A DNA stretch of 64,000 nucleotides, taken from Leptodactylus fallax (taxonomy: Eukaryota; Chordata; Amphibia; Anura; Leptodactylidae). Shown here in pieces: positions 1-9,954 of the stretch (position 1 is the stretch's first letter; every line of letters starts with the position of its first letter). The notes under the pieces are model-generated. The model was not told the origin of the DNA. It saw only the letters and a list, made by a program, of their open reading frames with translations, and ran no database searches. The translations under genes were made by a program, and so were the position numbers. The DNA is taken from contig CAMRHE010000166.1 in assembly GCA_947044405.1 (NCBI GenBank), positions 1,675,501 through 1,739,500 of the forward strand, in the 5' to 3' direction.

Positions 1-143
1 ACACAAAGGCATACCAACGTATCTTTTAGAGCTACCCTATTATTACTCCATAGGAAATTGAGACATACAGCTATGTGCATAAAGCTTTAAAGTCTATGCA
101 CTCCAACAATGAGATGAACTGTACAAACACTTATTTGTCTTAC

Positions 144-185
144 GTTCAATGATATTTTCTTTGGGTATCTCAGTTGTTGGTTTCA
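144..185 (-). CDS. Stalk exon A1 of VSIG4-like immunoglobulin receptor
   Basis: On the minus strand a pyrimidine-rich acceptor ending in ttatcttag precedes 42 nt that end at a gtaaga donor. The exon starts and ends in phase 1 and encodes KPTTEIPKENIIE, a short threonine/proline/glutamate segment fitting an extracellular stalk. It is the last exon of the gene visible here; transmembrane and cytoplasmic exons would lie beyond the window start. A homologous segment is at 3011-3063. The splice calls are my reading of the sequence, and the short length means chance cannot be excluded. Conservation in the duplicated copy supports it. Confidence 0.5.
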
Positions 186-326
186 CTAAGATAAAAATCA
201 CAAATGTAAGTAGTTATTATTATGAACAGTGTCCTGCCACCTTCACAATGTGATGACATATATTATGTAAGCAGAAGGGCCTACAAAGCACAGCAGCATA
301 GCATATACTGTATAGTATACTTGGTA

Positions 327-927
327 CAGGGGTGTAGCTAGGAAAGTCTGGGCCCCACAGCAAGCTTTTGAGTGGGGCCCCCTTGCTTCCTACACGGTAT
401 AATGCCCATACTCAATGCCCCATTTAATGATTCCAATCCTCACATGGTATATTGCCATAGAGTATACTGGCCTATTACAGGTCTCAATATCCCCATTACA
501 AGTCCCTATATAGTAAGTGCATCTGTTACAGGTACCCCATACAGTAATGGCCCCCATACATTAGGTGCCACCATTACAGCTCCCCATACAGTAAGGGCCC
601 CTGTTATAGGTCACCATACAGTAAGGGCCCCTATTACAGGTCCCAACACCAATTAGTACCTCACCACACAGGCTATTGCCTACTGAATTGCTCCATCAGG
701 TAACAAACAAATCTTCATTTATCTATCCCTGCTCCTGTCCACGGACGCCTCTAGGGGGCAACGCATATTACGCCCTGATGCTCAGTGTGACGATATGACA
801 TTTGGGATGTAAGATGCAGCACCCCAGGAGGCCTAAGCAAGAAAAAAAAAAAAAGCAGCAGGCCCCGTAAAGGTCAAGGGCCCCATAGCAGCCACTACGA
901 CTGCTAAGGCAGTTGTTACACCTCCTG
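327..927. mobile_element. Non-autonomous hAT-type element
   Basis: The left end reads caggggtgtagctagg and the right end is the near-complement gttacacctcctg. Flanking 8-mers acttggta (319-326) and aattagta (928-935) match at 6 of 8 positions, as expected for an aged hAT target duplication. Removing it rejoins sequence that is continuous in the other duplication copy near 3200. The interior holds about nine imperfect copies of a unit resembling ccatacagtaagggcccc (about 380-660) and a poly-A run. No transposase is present. Confidence 0.75.
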
Positions 928-1067
928 AATTAGTACATTTAGAACTTGCACTGACTTGAAATAACACAATTGACACAAATTGAGACACATCAATGTTCTC
1001 AAATTCTTAACATAAGCAAAAGCAGCACGCAGTAATAGAATGACACATTAGCCCTGTCCACTGTATA

Positions 1068-1292
1068 GTGGCAGTTTCAGAGAATTGCAGCACTGCTCCT
1101 ATTACTTGAATAGGAGTGGTGTTGCACATGCTGCCCTTCTACTAGCAGCTTCCAGTAACCAGGGTCTGCCAAAACAGCTGATCTGTGCAAGGTCTGGGTA
1201 TCAGACCCCTGCCGATCACATACTGATGACCAATCCTGTGCATAAGACATCGGTATGAGAAATTGATTTAAGCTAGAAAACCCCTTTAATAT
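1068..1292. repeat. Fragment of a TTAA-type MITE
   Basis: This stretch holds words that recur in other copies in this window (about 9440, 17500 and 37560), such as acagctgatctg, atcagaccc and gatgaccaatcc, ending in aacccctttaat. The ccccttTAA edge is typical of MITEs inserted at TTAA. The other end is not clear. No coding content. Confidence 0.45.
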
Positions 1293-1306
1293 GTGTTGTT
1301 CTAGAG

Positions 1307-2019
1307 CAGTGATGGCGAACCTTTTACAGACCAAGTGCCCAAACTGCAACCCAAAACCCACTAATTTATCACAAAGTGCCAACATGGAAATTTAACCTTA
1401 ATACTGTGTGGATCCAAAATTGTGGACAGTTACAGACCTGCATAATACGGTCGTGTGAATGGGGTTTTACAGAGCTTTCAGTGATACAAAACAAATTTGT
1501 ACTGCTTTTGGTATACTTTTAATCAATTAATGTTCACTATTTGCATCGTACAGGATCCGTTTTATAGTGACTGTGTAATATTACCGCCTGTAATAATATC
1601 ACATCTGCTATAAAACAGATGCTGTGTGACATAAATAGTGAAGGGCCCCCACACAGTATTATACGCTCCACAGTGGGCCCCCACACAGCATATGCTACTT
1701 ACCTTACCTCCTAAGAAGAGCAGCCAGTGACCTCCTCCTTCTACCACGGTGCAAGCGCAGATGAATTACGCCATCGCGCCTGCATCGGGCAGAGGTCAGA
1801 CCCTGCTGTCAGTGTAAGCCGTGGACCCAGGGCCTACATGGACAGTTTTCACCTGTATGATACAGCTGAAAGAAGCGCTCGCTCACTAACTGGGAATCCT
1901 GTACCGGATTTCCCATTAGTGAGCGATCAGGGAGCCTGGATGGGGCAACGGCACGCGTGCCAACACAGAGGAGTCTGAGTGCACCCTCTGGCATGCGTGC
2001 CATAGGTTCGCCAACACGG
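1307..2019. mobile_element. Non-autonomous hAT element with exact 8-bp target duplication
   Basis: The element begins cagtgatggcgaacct and ends with the inverted counterpart aggttcgccaacacgg. It is flanked by an identical 8-mer ttctagag at 1299-1306 and 2020-2027, which defines both ends and the hAT class. The interior includes tracts resembling gggcccccacacagtattat, a word shared with the satellite near 22.8-24 kb. A second, truncated and inverted relative is at 57235-57586. No transposase reading frame is present. Confidence 0.85.
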
Positions 2020-2264
2020 TTCTAGAGCTTCGTAACACCTTTTTGAACGATCCATACACACAGTCAGAATAATGCACTGAAAAGTTGATGGAATGAAGGT
2101 TGCAGACTGATCAACTTCCAAAGTCCTGTGGACATTATACACAATGTTAACTTAGCGGACACAAAGTACAAAACGCAGTCAGGGACCAACACCAATTTGA
2201 AGTAATAGGTAAAAATTGCAGAAACTATCAGGCCAAACACACAGTCATTTCATTGCAGAATTAC

Positions 2265-2321
2265 TTGTTTCCAGATCAGGTTCTTCCGTAGTAATGATGT
2301 CCATGGATGTTTCTGAAGTAG
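2265..2321 (-). CDS. Stalk exon A2 of VSIG4-like immunoglobulin receptor
   Basis: On the minus strand the acceptor tatcgcag is followed by 57 nt ending at a gtaatt donor. Entry and exit are both phase 1. It encodes TSETSMDIITTEEPDLET, rich in Thr, Ser and Glu, as in the O-glycosylated stalks of immunoglobulin-family receptors. The same motif DIITTEEP recurs in the exon at 7331-7393, so the two are tandem duplicates. Joined to neighbouring exons it would lengthen the stalk between the V-set domain and the membrane. The donor is not a strong consensus. Confidence 0.55.
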
Positions 2322-2591
2322 CTGCGATACCAAATTATAAAATTATAATATAATATAACATAATGACTGTTTTCTGTGCAGATACAGTCATAGAAGCTAC
2401 ATTGTATTGCATCACAAACATGTTTTCACTCCTTCTGCCTGTCTCACCATGGGGACTTAGAAATGTGACAACTATTTAGAATTTCTTTCACTGGTCCATA
2501 GTGAATCAGCATGAGCATTGTGGTATTTGCACAAGAATGTAAAACTACAAAAACTGCAATTCTATGCATTTATTTAATTCTAAAGCATCTT

Positions 2592-2806
2592 TTACGCTAG
2601 GTTCACACCTGCGTTCAGGTTTCTGTTTGGGGGGGTCCGCTTAGGGCCTCCTGAACGGAAACCTAGTCCGCTTAAAAAATTGGTTACCGTCGGAAACCGA
2701 CTAATATGGGGTCCGCCTGAAAAGGGCCAATCTGATACTGATGATCTATTCTGTGGATAGGTCATCAGTTACCAACTTTGCTAGGTCCTATAAACCCCTT
2801 TAAGTC
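2592..2806. repeat. Fragments of Harbinger-like and TTAA-type MITEs
   Basis: The left part begins gctaggttcacacctgcg, a MITE-like edge whose relatives are at 7581, 13840 and 59446. The right part (gatactgatgatctattc ... aacccctttaag) matches the TTAA-type family. They lie between the two halves of the duplicated gene region. No protein-coding content is seen. Confidence 0.45.
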
Positions 2807-3010
2807 AAATCAAATTGTCTATATGCCTCTGCAAAATAAACAAAAAAACCAGAGGTATACAAAAGTATAATAAGGGTCCGTGCTTATTTATAGCTGCCTT
2901 CCTATCACTCTGTACAAAATAGAGCCAAAATATAGTGGTGTACATTGGGCTTTAATGTCTATGGACCCTAACAATGAGATAAACTCTGCAATCACATATG
3001 TCTTATGCAC

Positions 3011-3063
3011 TTGAAGTGTTGTTGTAATAATATTTTCCTTCAGTTTCTCAGTTGTTGGTTTAA
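3011..3063 (-). pseudogene. Decayed stalk exon B1 of the VSIG4-like gene
   Basis: It is homologous to exon A1 (144-185) and has the same acceptor context (ttgtcttag) and the same KPTTE start. A short insertion near its 3' end replaces the gtaaga donor. The nearest alternative, gtgcat after 53 nt, would leave phase 0 instead of phase 1 and break the frame to the next exon. It is therefore probably skipped or dead. An unseen donor could rescue it. Confidence 0.4.
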
Positions 3064-3767
3064 CTAAGACAAAAATCATAAATGGTGGTAGCTATTAATA
3101 TGAGCAACTTCCAGCGGACTCTATAATGAGAATGTATATACAGTAGTGTAAGCAGAAGGACCTACAAGACAAGATTACAAGGCGTAGCATATATGGTATA
3201 ATAAACATGTACTGCCACTGACATGAAATAAAGCAGACGACAGAAAATGGACACATCAATGTTCTCAAACTGTACAAGATATTTATGCAATATTTAACAT
3301 AAGCCTCTTTATCAGCAAAAGCAATGTATGCGTCCCTGATGAATAAACTATCATAGAAATGTGTATAAAGCAATGGTGAATGGCCACATCACAACCCAAA
3401 GTCATGAAACTGGCATTGATCATGTAAGAATCAATATATTATTGATAGACTTGACTGACTTGTGTATCTTTTTTTTTTTTTTTGCATCCCTGTCATAACC
3501 AGACTAACTAATGGAGTAGCTATATAGGCTGCAATGGTCACACTTGCCCCCTTTGCCATTCTACTGCTGACTGTTCTATTGTATTGTACACTTACCATGT
3601 TTCCCTACTCAACACTGTACTAGAGGATATCTTCTAATGTCCTCCCCTGTCTCCTGTTCTCAGAACCAGTGGCACCATACAGCAGGAAATGGAAGCCAGG
3701 CGGAGAATAGAAGAGGCATATGTTGCCACATGCTGCATCAGTGCTTTGTAGGGACCGAAGGTAGATG

Positions 3768-5389
3768 CAGTGCCTTGTGAAAGTATTCGGCCCCGTTGAA
3801 CTTTTCAACCTTTTGCCACATTTCAGGCTTCAAACATAAGGATATAAAATTTTAATTTTTTGGTGAAGAATCAACAACAAGTGGGACACAATTGTGAAGT
3901 GGACCCAAATTTATTGGATATTTTAAACTTTTGTAAAAAACTGAAAAGTGGGGCGTACCAAATTATTTGGCCCCCTTAAGTTAATACTTTGTAGCGCCAC
4001 CTTTTGCTGCGATTACAGCTGCAAGTCGCTTGGGGTATGTCTCTATCAGTTTTGCACATCGAGAGACTGAAATTCTTGCCCATTCTTCCTTGGAAAACAG
4101 CTCAAGCTCAGTGAGGTTGGATGGAGAGCATTTGTGAACAGCACTTTTCAGCTCTTTCCACAGATTCTCGATTGGATTCAGGTCTGGACTTTGACTTGGC
4201 CATTCTAACACCTGGATATGTTTATATGTGAACCATTCCATTGTAGATTTTGCTTTATGTTTGGGATAATTGTCTTGTTGGAAGATAAATCTCCGTCCCA
4301 GTCTCAGGTCTTTTGCAGACTCCAACAGGTTTTCTTCCAGAATGGTCCTGGATTTGGCTCCATCCATCTTCCCATCAATTTTAACCATCTTCCCTGTCCC
4401 TGCTGAAGAAAAGCAGGCCCAAACCATGATGCTGCCACCACCATGTTTGACAGTGGGGATGGTGTGTTCAGGGTGATGAGCTGTGTTGCTTTTACGCCAA
4501 ACATATCGTTTTGCATTGTGGCCAAAAAGTTCGATTTTGGTTTCATCTGACCAGAGCACCTTCTTCCACATGTTTGGTGTATCTCCCAGGTGGCTTGTGG
4601 CAAACTTTAAATTTGACTTTTTATGGATATCTTTGAGAAATGGCTTTCTTCTTGCCACTCTTCCATAAAGGCCAGATTTGTGCAGTGTACGACTGATTGT
4701 TGTCCTATGGACAGACTCTCCCACCTCAGCTGCAGATCTCTGCAGTTCATCCAGAGTGATCATGGGCCTCTTGGCTGCATCTCTGATCAGTCTTCTCCTT
4801 GTTTGAGATGAAAGTTTAGAGGGACGGCCGGGTCTTGGTAGATTTGCAGTGGTCTGATACGCCTTCCATTTCAATACAATCGCTTGCACAGTGCTCCTTG
4901 GGATGTTTAAAGTTTGGGAAATCTTTTTGTATCCAAATCCAGCTTTAAACTTCTCCACAACAGTATCACGGACCTGCCTGGTGTGTTCCTTGGTCTTCAT
5001 GATGCTCTCTGCGCTTTAAACAGAACCCTGAGACTATCACAGAGCAGGTGTATTTATACAGAGACTTGATTACACACAGGTGGATTATATTTATCATCAT
5101 CAGTAATTTAGGACAACATTGGATCATTCAGAGATCCTCACTGAACTTCTGGAGTGAGTTTGCTGCACTGAAAGTAAAGGGGCCGAATAATATTGCACGC
5201 CCCACTTTTCAGTTTCTTATTTTTTCCAGAAGTTTAAAATAACCAATAAATTTCGTTCTACTTCACAATTGTGTCCCACTTGTTGATTCTTAGCCAAAAA
5301 ATTTAAATTTTATATCTTTATGTTTGAAGCCTGAAATGTGGCAAAAGGTTGAAAAGTTCAAGGGGGCCGAATACTTTCACAAGGCACTG
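3768..5389 (-). mobile_element. Complete Tc1-like DNA transposon
   Basis: The ends are inverted: cagtgccttgtgaaagtatt on the left and aaggcactg on the right, with TA after the right end (5390-5391) and a mutated tg before the left end. The terminal inverted repeats are long, about 200 bp, with repeated motifs near their outer and inner ends. That is the IR/DR arrangement of many vertebrate Tc1 elements. A single transposase gene fills the middle on the minus strand. A detached left arm of the same family is at 45401-45624. Confidence 0.93.
3981..5000 (-). CDS. Tc1-like transposase, apparently intact
   Basis: This is a 339-residue open reading frame without stops, matching the usual length of about 340 for Tc1 transposases. 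The N-terminal half holds two helix-turn-helix segments (about residues 1-50 and 65-115) joined by a GRPS-type basic linker near 58-61. The catalytic triad is visible: D152 in LWSDETK, D243 in FQQDN and E278 in NPIENLW, with 34 residues between the last two, the DD34E spacing of the family. QQDNYPKH carries Tyr where relatives usually have Asp, just after the catalytic Asp. The HGGGS motif is at 186-190. The enzyme would cut and paste elements at TA sites in the nucleus. Whether it is active cannot be seen. Confidence 0.93.
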   Translation of the reverse strand: MKTKEHTRQVRDTVVEKFKAGFGYKKISQTLNIPRSTVQAIVLKWKAYQTTANLPRPGRPSKLSSQTRRRLIRDAAKRPMITLDELQRSAAEVGESVHRTTISRTLHKSGLYGRVARRKPFLKDIHKKSNLKFATSHLGDTPNMWKKVLWSDETKIELFGHNAKRYVWRKSNTAHHPEHTIPTVKHGGGSIMVWACFSSAGTGKMVKIDGKMDGAKSRTILEENLLESAKDLRLGRRFIFQQDNYPKHKAKSTMEWFTYKHIQVLEWPSQSPDLNPIENLWKELKSAVHKCSPSNLTELELFSKEEWARISVSRCAKLIETYPKRLAAVIAAKGGATKY

Positions 5390-5391
5390 TA

Positions 5392-7330
5392 TACAATTCA
5401 ACATGGCAGGAAGCGATAGTGGAGAAGGGAGTGGGAGAGCTATTACATGTGGAGAGATACTGTTACCTGTATGGGGCACTAATTCCTATGTGGGTGAGGG
5501 ACTATTACCTATGGGGGGCATTATTCACTATTAGGGCACTATTACTTTGCAAAAGCCACAAGGGAGAACTATTAACTTGTGCGAGCACAATTACCTTTCT
5601 ATGATCTTAAATTGGGCCCCTTCGCTGTTAGTGCTCCATCACGTGACCAAATATCACTGTGTTGCTCTGTGGCTACTTCACTGATGTAAGTAAAGGGAGT
5701 TGCATTGCAACCACGAAGATGCTGCAACTGCGGGTTTCAGTTGCAAAAAGATCAAACAGTGATTTTTTTTTTTTTTTTTTTTGCGACTGGTTGTCAAAAT
5801 TGCAACATCCCCTAGATTCCAATGTGATTCCATTCACTTACATTAGTGAAGGAGTTGCAGGGCAGCATGGCAGTCTTTGGCCGCGCAGCGGAAGTTGCCG
5901 CCAGAGTCAGCCTTACAATGGGTTGGACACAGATCCTTTGGGTGTATGTGGCAGCATGAAATTAAAAAAAAAAAAAAAAACCTTTTATACTTTTCTAGTG
6001 TCTGTACTATCTCTGGTGCATGTGCAGTGAAGCCAAGTGAACCATTGTGCAAGTGCTGAAAGCACAAGAGATGAGTCCGATGCAACGCATGGGACTCATC
6101 TCTAGGTACAGTAAGTATAAAGGTTTTAATTTATTTTATTTTTTTTAATGCGGGCACAAATCACTTTACAACAGAGCTATTTGTGACGCTAGACCTCCAG
6201 TCCATAAGGACCTTTAGGTGGCTTAGTGTCCATAATTGCCCTGACAGGTTCCATTTAAGCTCCAAAACACTTTGGGCAATCTGATTGGCCATTGAAATTG
6301 CTAAGAGTATCAGCTTCTGCCGGGCTTATGAATGTGCAGAGTATGCAATACCAGCTTTGACATCAGGTATCCTGTATATTTAGATTGGTCTAAATCCTGT
6401 CCACACTGAATTGATTCACTTCTCTCTAGCCACACCCTATAGAGAAACAAAGAAGTTTATTTTAATGTATCTCTGTGAATCTTTGAGGAAAAAAAAAAAT
6501 GTGTGCTCGTTCCAATAAGGTTTTATTCACGCTGCATTTGCTATTTGTCTGGAGGTATATGTCTGGAGAATACCTCCAACATAGCCCACTATAGAGTTAT
6601 TCAGTGGCATATATTGGCCATGGGATCCCATGTTTAAAAAATTGAAATGCCTACTGTGTGGTATATATTTTTTTTGTGAGATGACTATATAGAATACCAC
6701 AGCAAGCTATGCTATTCAATACAGTTGAAAAAATGTATACTAATATATACCAGTCTGATGGAGGCCAGATTAGACTCTTTTAGCCTCTGTTAGATAAATG
6801 GGGGCTCATGGATATGTTTTGGGTATTTTCCCTCCAAAGAAACAATTACAGGTAATACATTTTCTTGCATAGGCCTCATACAGTGGCACATGGAGTGCCC
6901 ACAGGTCTTTAGCACTTCTGTAAAGAATTCATACACATGTTATCATCTCTTACAAGTATACTCTTATTTTCATACAGACTAAGGAACTGCATGCAAAGCT
7001 GCCTATTTAATACATAGACACTTGCCAACACATTTGGGGGGGGGGGGGAGTTCTGGGATCTAAAATATTCCATGATTTAGGCTTTAGATGTTGGTTAATA
7101 AGTGTATGTGCACATAGGCAGACATTACTGCTGTACCTTTACAATAGTTCTTGATATAAAGATGATATTGACTGTGGAGAGAATAACATTATGTACAAGC
7201 GGAAAGCTGACTTGGCACACATGAGATATACATAAGAAGCCATCGACTGACACTATTTACAATTCTAGGCAAAGAATTACAGAAAGTACAATGCCAAACA
7301 AACAGAATTTTCTTTCTAGAAACAAATTAC
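5392..7330. other. Intron sequence without recognised genes
   Basis: 5420-5600 holds imperfect repeats of a unit resembling ggggcactattacctatg, like the interiors of the hAT elements here. There are poly-T and poly-A runs at about 5763-5782 and 5964-5980 and a G-run at 7027-7037. I see no exon or RNA gene. Confidence 0.5.
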
Positions 7331-7393
7331 TTGTGAGGTAAGGTTCTTCTGTAGTAATGATGTCCAGTGATGTTTCCACACTTTCACTGTTTC
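7331..7393 (-). CDS. Stalk exon B2 of VSIG4-like immunoglobulin receptor
   Basis: On the minus strand an acceptor ending caccaag precedes 63 nt that end before gtaatt. Phase 1 at both ends encodes NSESVETSLDIITTEEPYLT. It aligns with the exon at 2265-2321 through SxDIITTEEP, so it is the paralogous stalk exon from the tandem duplication. Direct splicing from the immunoglobulin exon (8180) keeps the frame. Alternative acceptors nearby would shift the phase, which is why I chose this one. The acceptor is the weakest part of the call. Confidence 0.5.
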
Positions 7394-7580
7394 CTTGGTG
7401 ACATACAATTGTAAAAATTAGGATTTCTTTCATCTGCCCAAGATCATTTACAAAGAGATCCATTGTGAGGTTCATACAAACTGTAAAACTAGACAAAATG
7501 TAATTTTCTGATTTCTTGCTTCTCTGTGGCAAATATAAAACTTTTGAAATGAAGAATCACAGAAACTGAAAAAATAACAA

Positions 7581-7852
7581 GGCTATGTTTACATTTGCGC
7601 TAGAGTCTCTGTAGGACACTTTGTTGCAATGACCGCCTGGAATAGTCAGCCGAAAAAGTCCTGCGTGTATGGCTTTTTCATCCGTTGGTTTCAGTTTTAA
7701 AACAATGGAGACCTAACGGACCCCACTATAGTCAAAGGGTTCTGCAGGGCTCCGTATGTAACCGCTATTTTAGCAGTCCTCCTGTCTGTTGTTCTGGTCC
7801 TTCAAAGGAGCAGAACAATGGACAGGCAATGCTAGTGTGAATCTAGAATAAT
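7581..7852. mobile_element. Harbinger-like MITE
   Basis: The left edge ggctatgtttacatttgcgc and right edge atgctagtgtgaatct are imperfect inverted repeats of the 'ctaggttcacactagc' type. The interior (ggatgaaaaagcc-type words, gttctggtcc) recurs in inverted orientation at 59446-59660. Class is inferred from the end sequences; no clear target duplication was identified. Confidence 0.5.
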
Positions 7853-8179
7853 AAGTAAATAGTGACATTTATGAGGAGTCTTGACTGACTGAATCATCTA
7901 AAGAGGTTGTGACACCAAGGCATGTTATAACCTATCCATGGCATGGGTGCTAAGCTGTTGATGGGTGGAGGGGTCTAACCGCTGGGACTCCCACCAATTC
8001 CAAGGACAGGGTCTAGTCTTTCCCGTGAACATAGCATGGCAAGTCGAGTGTGGCATCAATGGTAGTTCAGACAACACCGCTACACAGATGATGACTCTAC
8101 TTTACTTTAACAAATTCCCAAGATAATTTCTCTTGGTTAAATCGTCAAGATCTTATACAATGAAAAAGACTTAACCTAC

Positions 8180-8536
8180 CTCTGACCACCTTAAGTATCG
8201 AAATTTCCTCCTTAGAAATCAGAGTCCCATCTTTTTTCTTCCAGGTGACTTTGCACTTGACGTTACCCCTGTCATCAGTGTCCAGTTTACTTATGGTCAG
8301 GGACACACTCCCTGGAGTCTTGGATATTTCTACTCTTCCTCTAAACCTAGCGAGTGTGATGTGGTCTTCTGACTCAACGCGTTGAATCATCACTTCCGTC
8401 ACTTTGGTAATTAACGACCACTCGACCGCATGCTCCTCATAATCCTTGTTTGGTGTGTACGTGCAGGGAATTTCCACTGAGTGACGTTTTACACCTGTCA
8501 CGATGTCTTTCATAGTTAGAGCGAGGTCACAAAAAG
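8180..8536 (-). CDS. vsig4: V-set immunoglobulin domain exon, VSIG4-like
   Basis: This 357-nt exon has an acceptor (aaacag) and a gtaggt donor, both phase 1, the standard phase for immunoglobulin-domain exons. It encodes 119 residues forming one V-set domain. The B-strand Cys is in VEIPCTY, the core Trp in AVEW, and the DDRG turn leads to the F-strand Cys in VKCKVTW, with Val replacing the usual Tyr two residues before it. PCTY, ARFRGR, PGSVSLTISKLDTDDR and VTW...DG closely follow the VSIG4 (CRIg) V domain as I remember it, which in mammals binds complement C3b/iC3b on macrophages. An extra Cys lies near the exon start. It could instead be an amphibian paralogue, so the symbol is a family assignment. 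Confidence 0.75.
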
Positions 8537-9229
8537 CTGTTTGGGGACACAGTTTTTATTTGTTTTGAATAGGAAGATATATTGCCATAATTCTGCAGTA
8601 CAGAGAACATTCATATACAGCTTACATTCTATGTTTTCAGTGTCAAGTGTTGAGACACCACCAAACACTCACAAGCGCAAACTATAAAACAAGGGAGTCA
8701 TCTGGCCTGCTGCTGCAACAGCTGTGACGACAAAATTAACCAGCCACCTATTAGGGTTTAAAAGGTAGATCCGTTGGCAAAAGGACATAGGGAGAATTTA
8801 TCAATCTGCTAGTTGCCAGATGCAGAGAGATAATACTGTGGTTCGCATTTAGTGCAAGACCTATTCTTGTGCCAAATATGCACCAAAACCCCTGTTCTGC
8901 ACCTTGCTTGCCACATATTCAGTATAACTCACACCAGAAAACAGTTCCTAACAGACATAGAACTCCATTCTGGTGCATAGGAGGTCATCTGATTGATGAA
9001 GAGGTCAGAATATTCAGTCTTACCATATAGCTATACAGAACATAAGTGCATTGAACACTCTGCTTTACACACTTTGCAAACTTAGACCAGGCTAATGCTA
9101 ATGAACAAAAAAAAAAGTTTACCAGAGTGGCAAGAAACTACTTTTGGAGTCACTTTAGTGTGTACTCTACCATTTAACTGTACATAATAAACTTCACAAA
9201 AAACACTAACCATAAGATAGATAGGTGCC

Positions 9230-9430
9230 ATGGATAGTATTTTGGCATGGATACTCTAATTGGTGTAGATATTGTCCCTACTTAGTTATTCCCACTAATT
9301 AGTGACACTGTCCATGCTAATAAGGGACACTATTCATGCAAATTAACAGTATCTACGCCAATTATGGACAGTATCCATGCCAATTAAGGATATTATCCTT
9401 GCAAACTATGGACATTATCCATCCCAATTA
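9230..9430. repeat. Short degenerate tandem repeat
   Basis: About seven imperfect copies of a unit near 25-30 bp carry the words ccatgccaatta, ggacagtatcc and ggacattatcc. Unit length and phase drift. No coding meaning is seen. Confidence 0.5.
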
Positions 9431-9439
9431 AAGAAGATA

Positions 9440-9850
9440 TATGGGACTATAATATTGATCACCTCACTTTGGGATAGGTTATCAATATCAGATTTGTGAG
9501 GGTCTGACACCTGGAATCCCTCCAATCAGTCAATTGAAAGGGCTGCAATATTTGGAGAAGTGCTGTGATCTCTTTACTACTTGCCAAACACAGCACTGTG
9601 CATTATATAGTGACTGTGCTTGGCATTGCTGCTCGATCCTATTTGAATGTGAGCTCTAGCATGGCTATGTGACCAATGGAAATGATGTCACTGGCTTGAG
9701 AAGAGGAAGTAGAGCTCACACAAGCAATGCAAGCTCTTCAAACAGCTGACTGGCAGGGGGAGTGGGTGTCAGACTTTACCTAACCTAATATCTAATAGTT
9801 TATCCTAAGGATTGGTCATCAATATCATTGTCCTGGAAAATCTCTTTAAG
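9440..9850. mobile_element. TTAA-type MITE (Kolobok/piggyBac-like ends)
   Basis: The family words are gataggttatcaatatcaga, ggtctgacacctgg, a central inverted section around cacagcactgtgcat, and a right edge attggtcatcaatatcattg ... ctctttaag. The two outer parts are inverted copies of each other. Related copies are at 17500-17880 and 37560-37870. TTAA at the edges is only approximate here, so class is inferred from the family look. Confidence 0.5.
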
Positions 9851-9954
9851 CATACTATCCAGAAATTTCTTTTTTATGGTTGGGGATTGCTGTGTGTAGA
9901 GGTAAAGCCTACTGAGCCAGGAGAGTACATGTTGAAATGTCAACCAAATGTGAA

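Larger units (their letters stand above)
1..2565. repeat. Segmental tandem duplication, copy A (3' part of the immunoglobulin gene)
   Basis: Blocks of this stretch match 2880-7560 in the same order. 112-320 resembles 2962-3200, 940-1025 resembles 3213-3335, 2200-2330 resembles 7250-7393, and 2470-2570 resembles 7405-7510. The matches contain the two stalk exons of the minus-strand immunoglobulin gene. Between them copy A carries two hAT elements (327-927, 1307-2019) that copy B lacks. Identity judged by eye is moderate with many indels, so the duplication is old. Confidence 0.75.
2880..7560. repeat. Segmental tandem duplication, copy B (3' part of the immunoglobulin gene)
   Basis: This is the counterpart of 1-2565, with the same order of homologous blocks and both stalk-exon positions (3011-3063 and 7331-7393). 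It is longer because a 1622-bp Tc1 element (3768-5389) inserted into it. Relative to copy A it lacks the two hAT insertions, so duplication came before all three insertions. Confidence 0.7.

Noticed and set aside
4218..4811. Plus-strand frames opposite the first Tc1 transposase
   Set aside because: They are antisense shadows of a well-supported transposase gene.
7257..7532. A single 91-residue minus-strand protein
   Set aside because: Only the DIITTEEP portion is conserved in the duplicated copy; the rest does not align, so an exon with splice sites fits better than an intronless gene.
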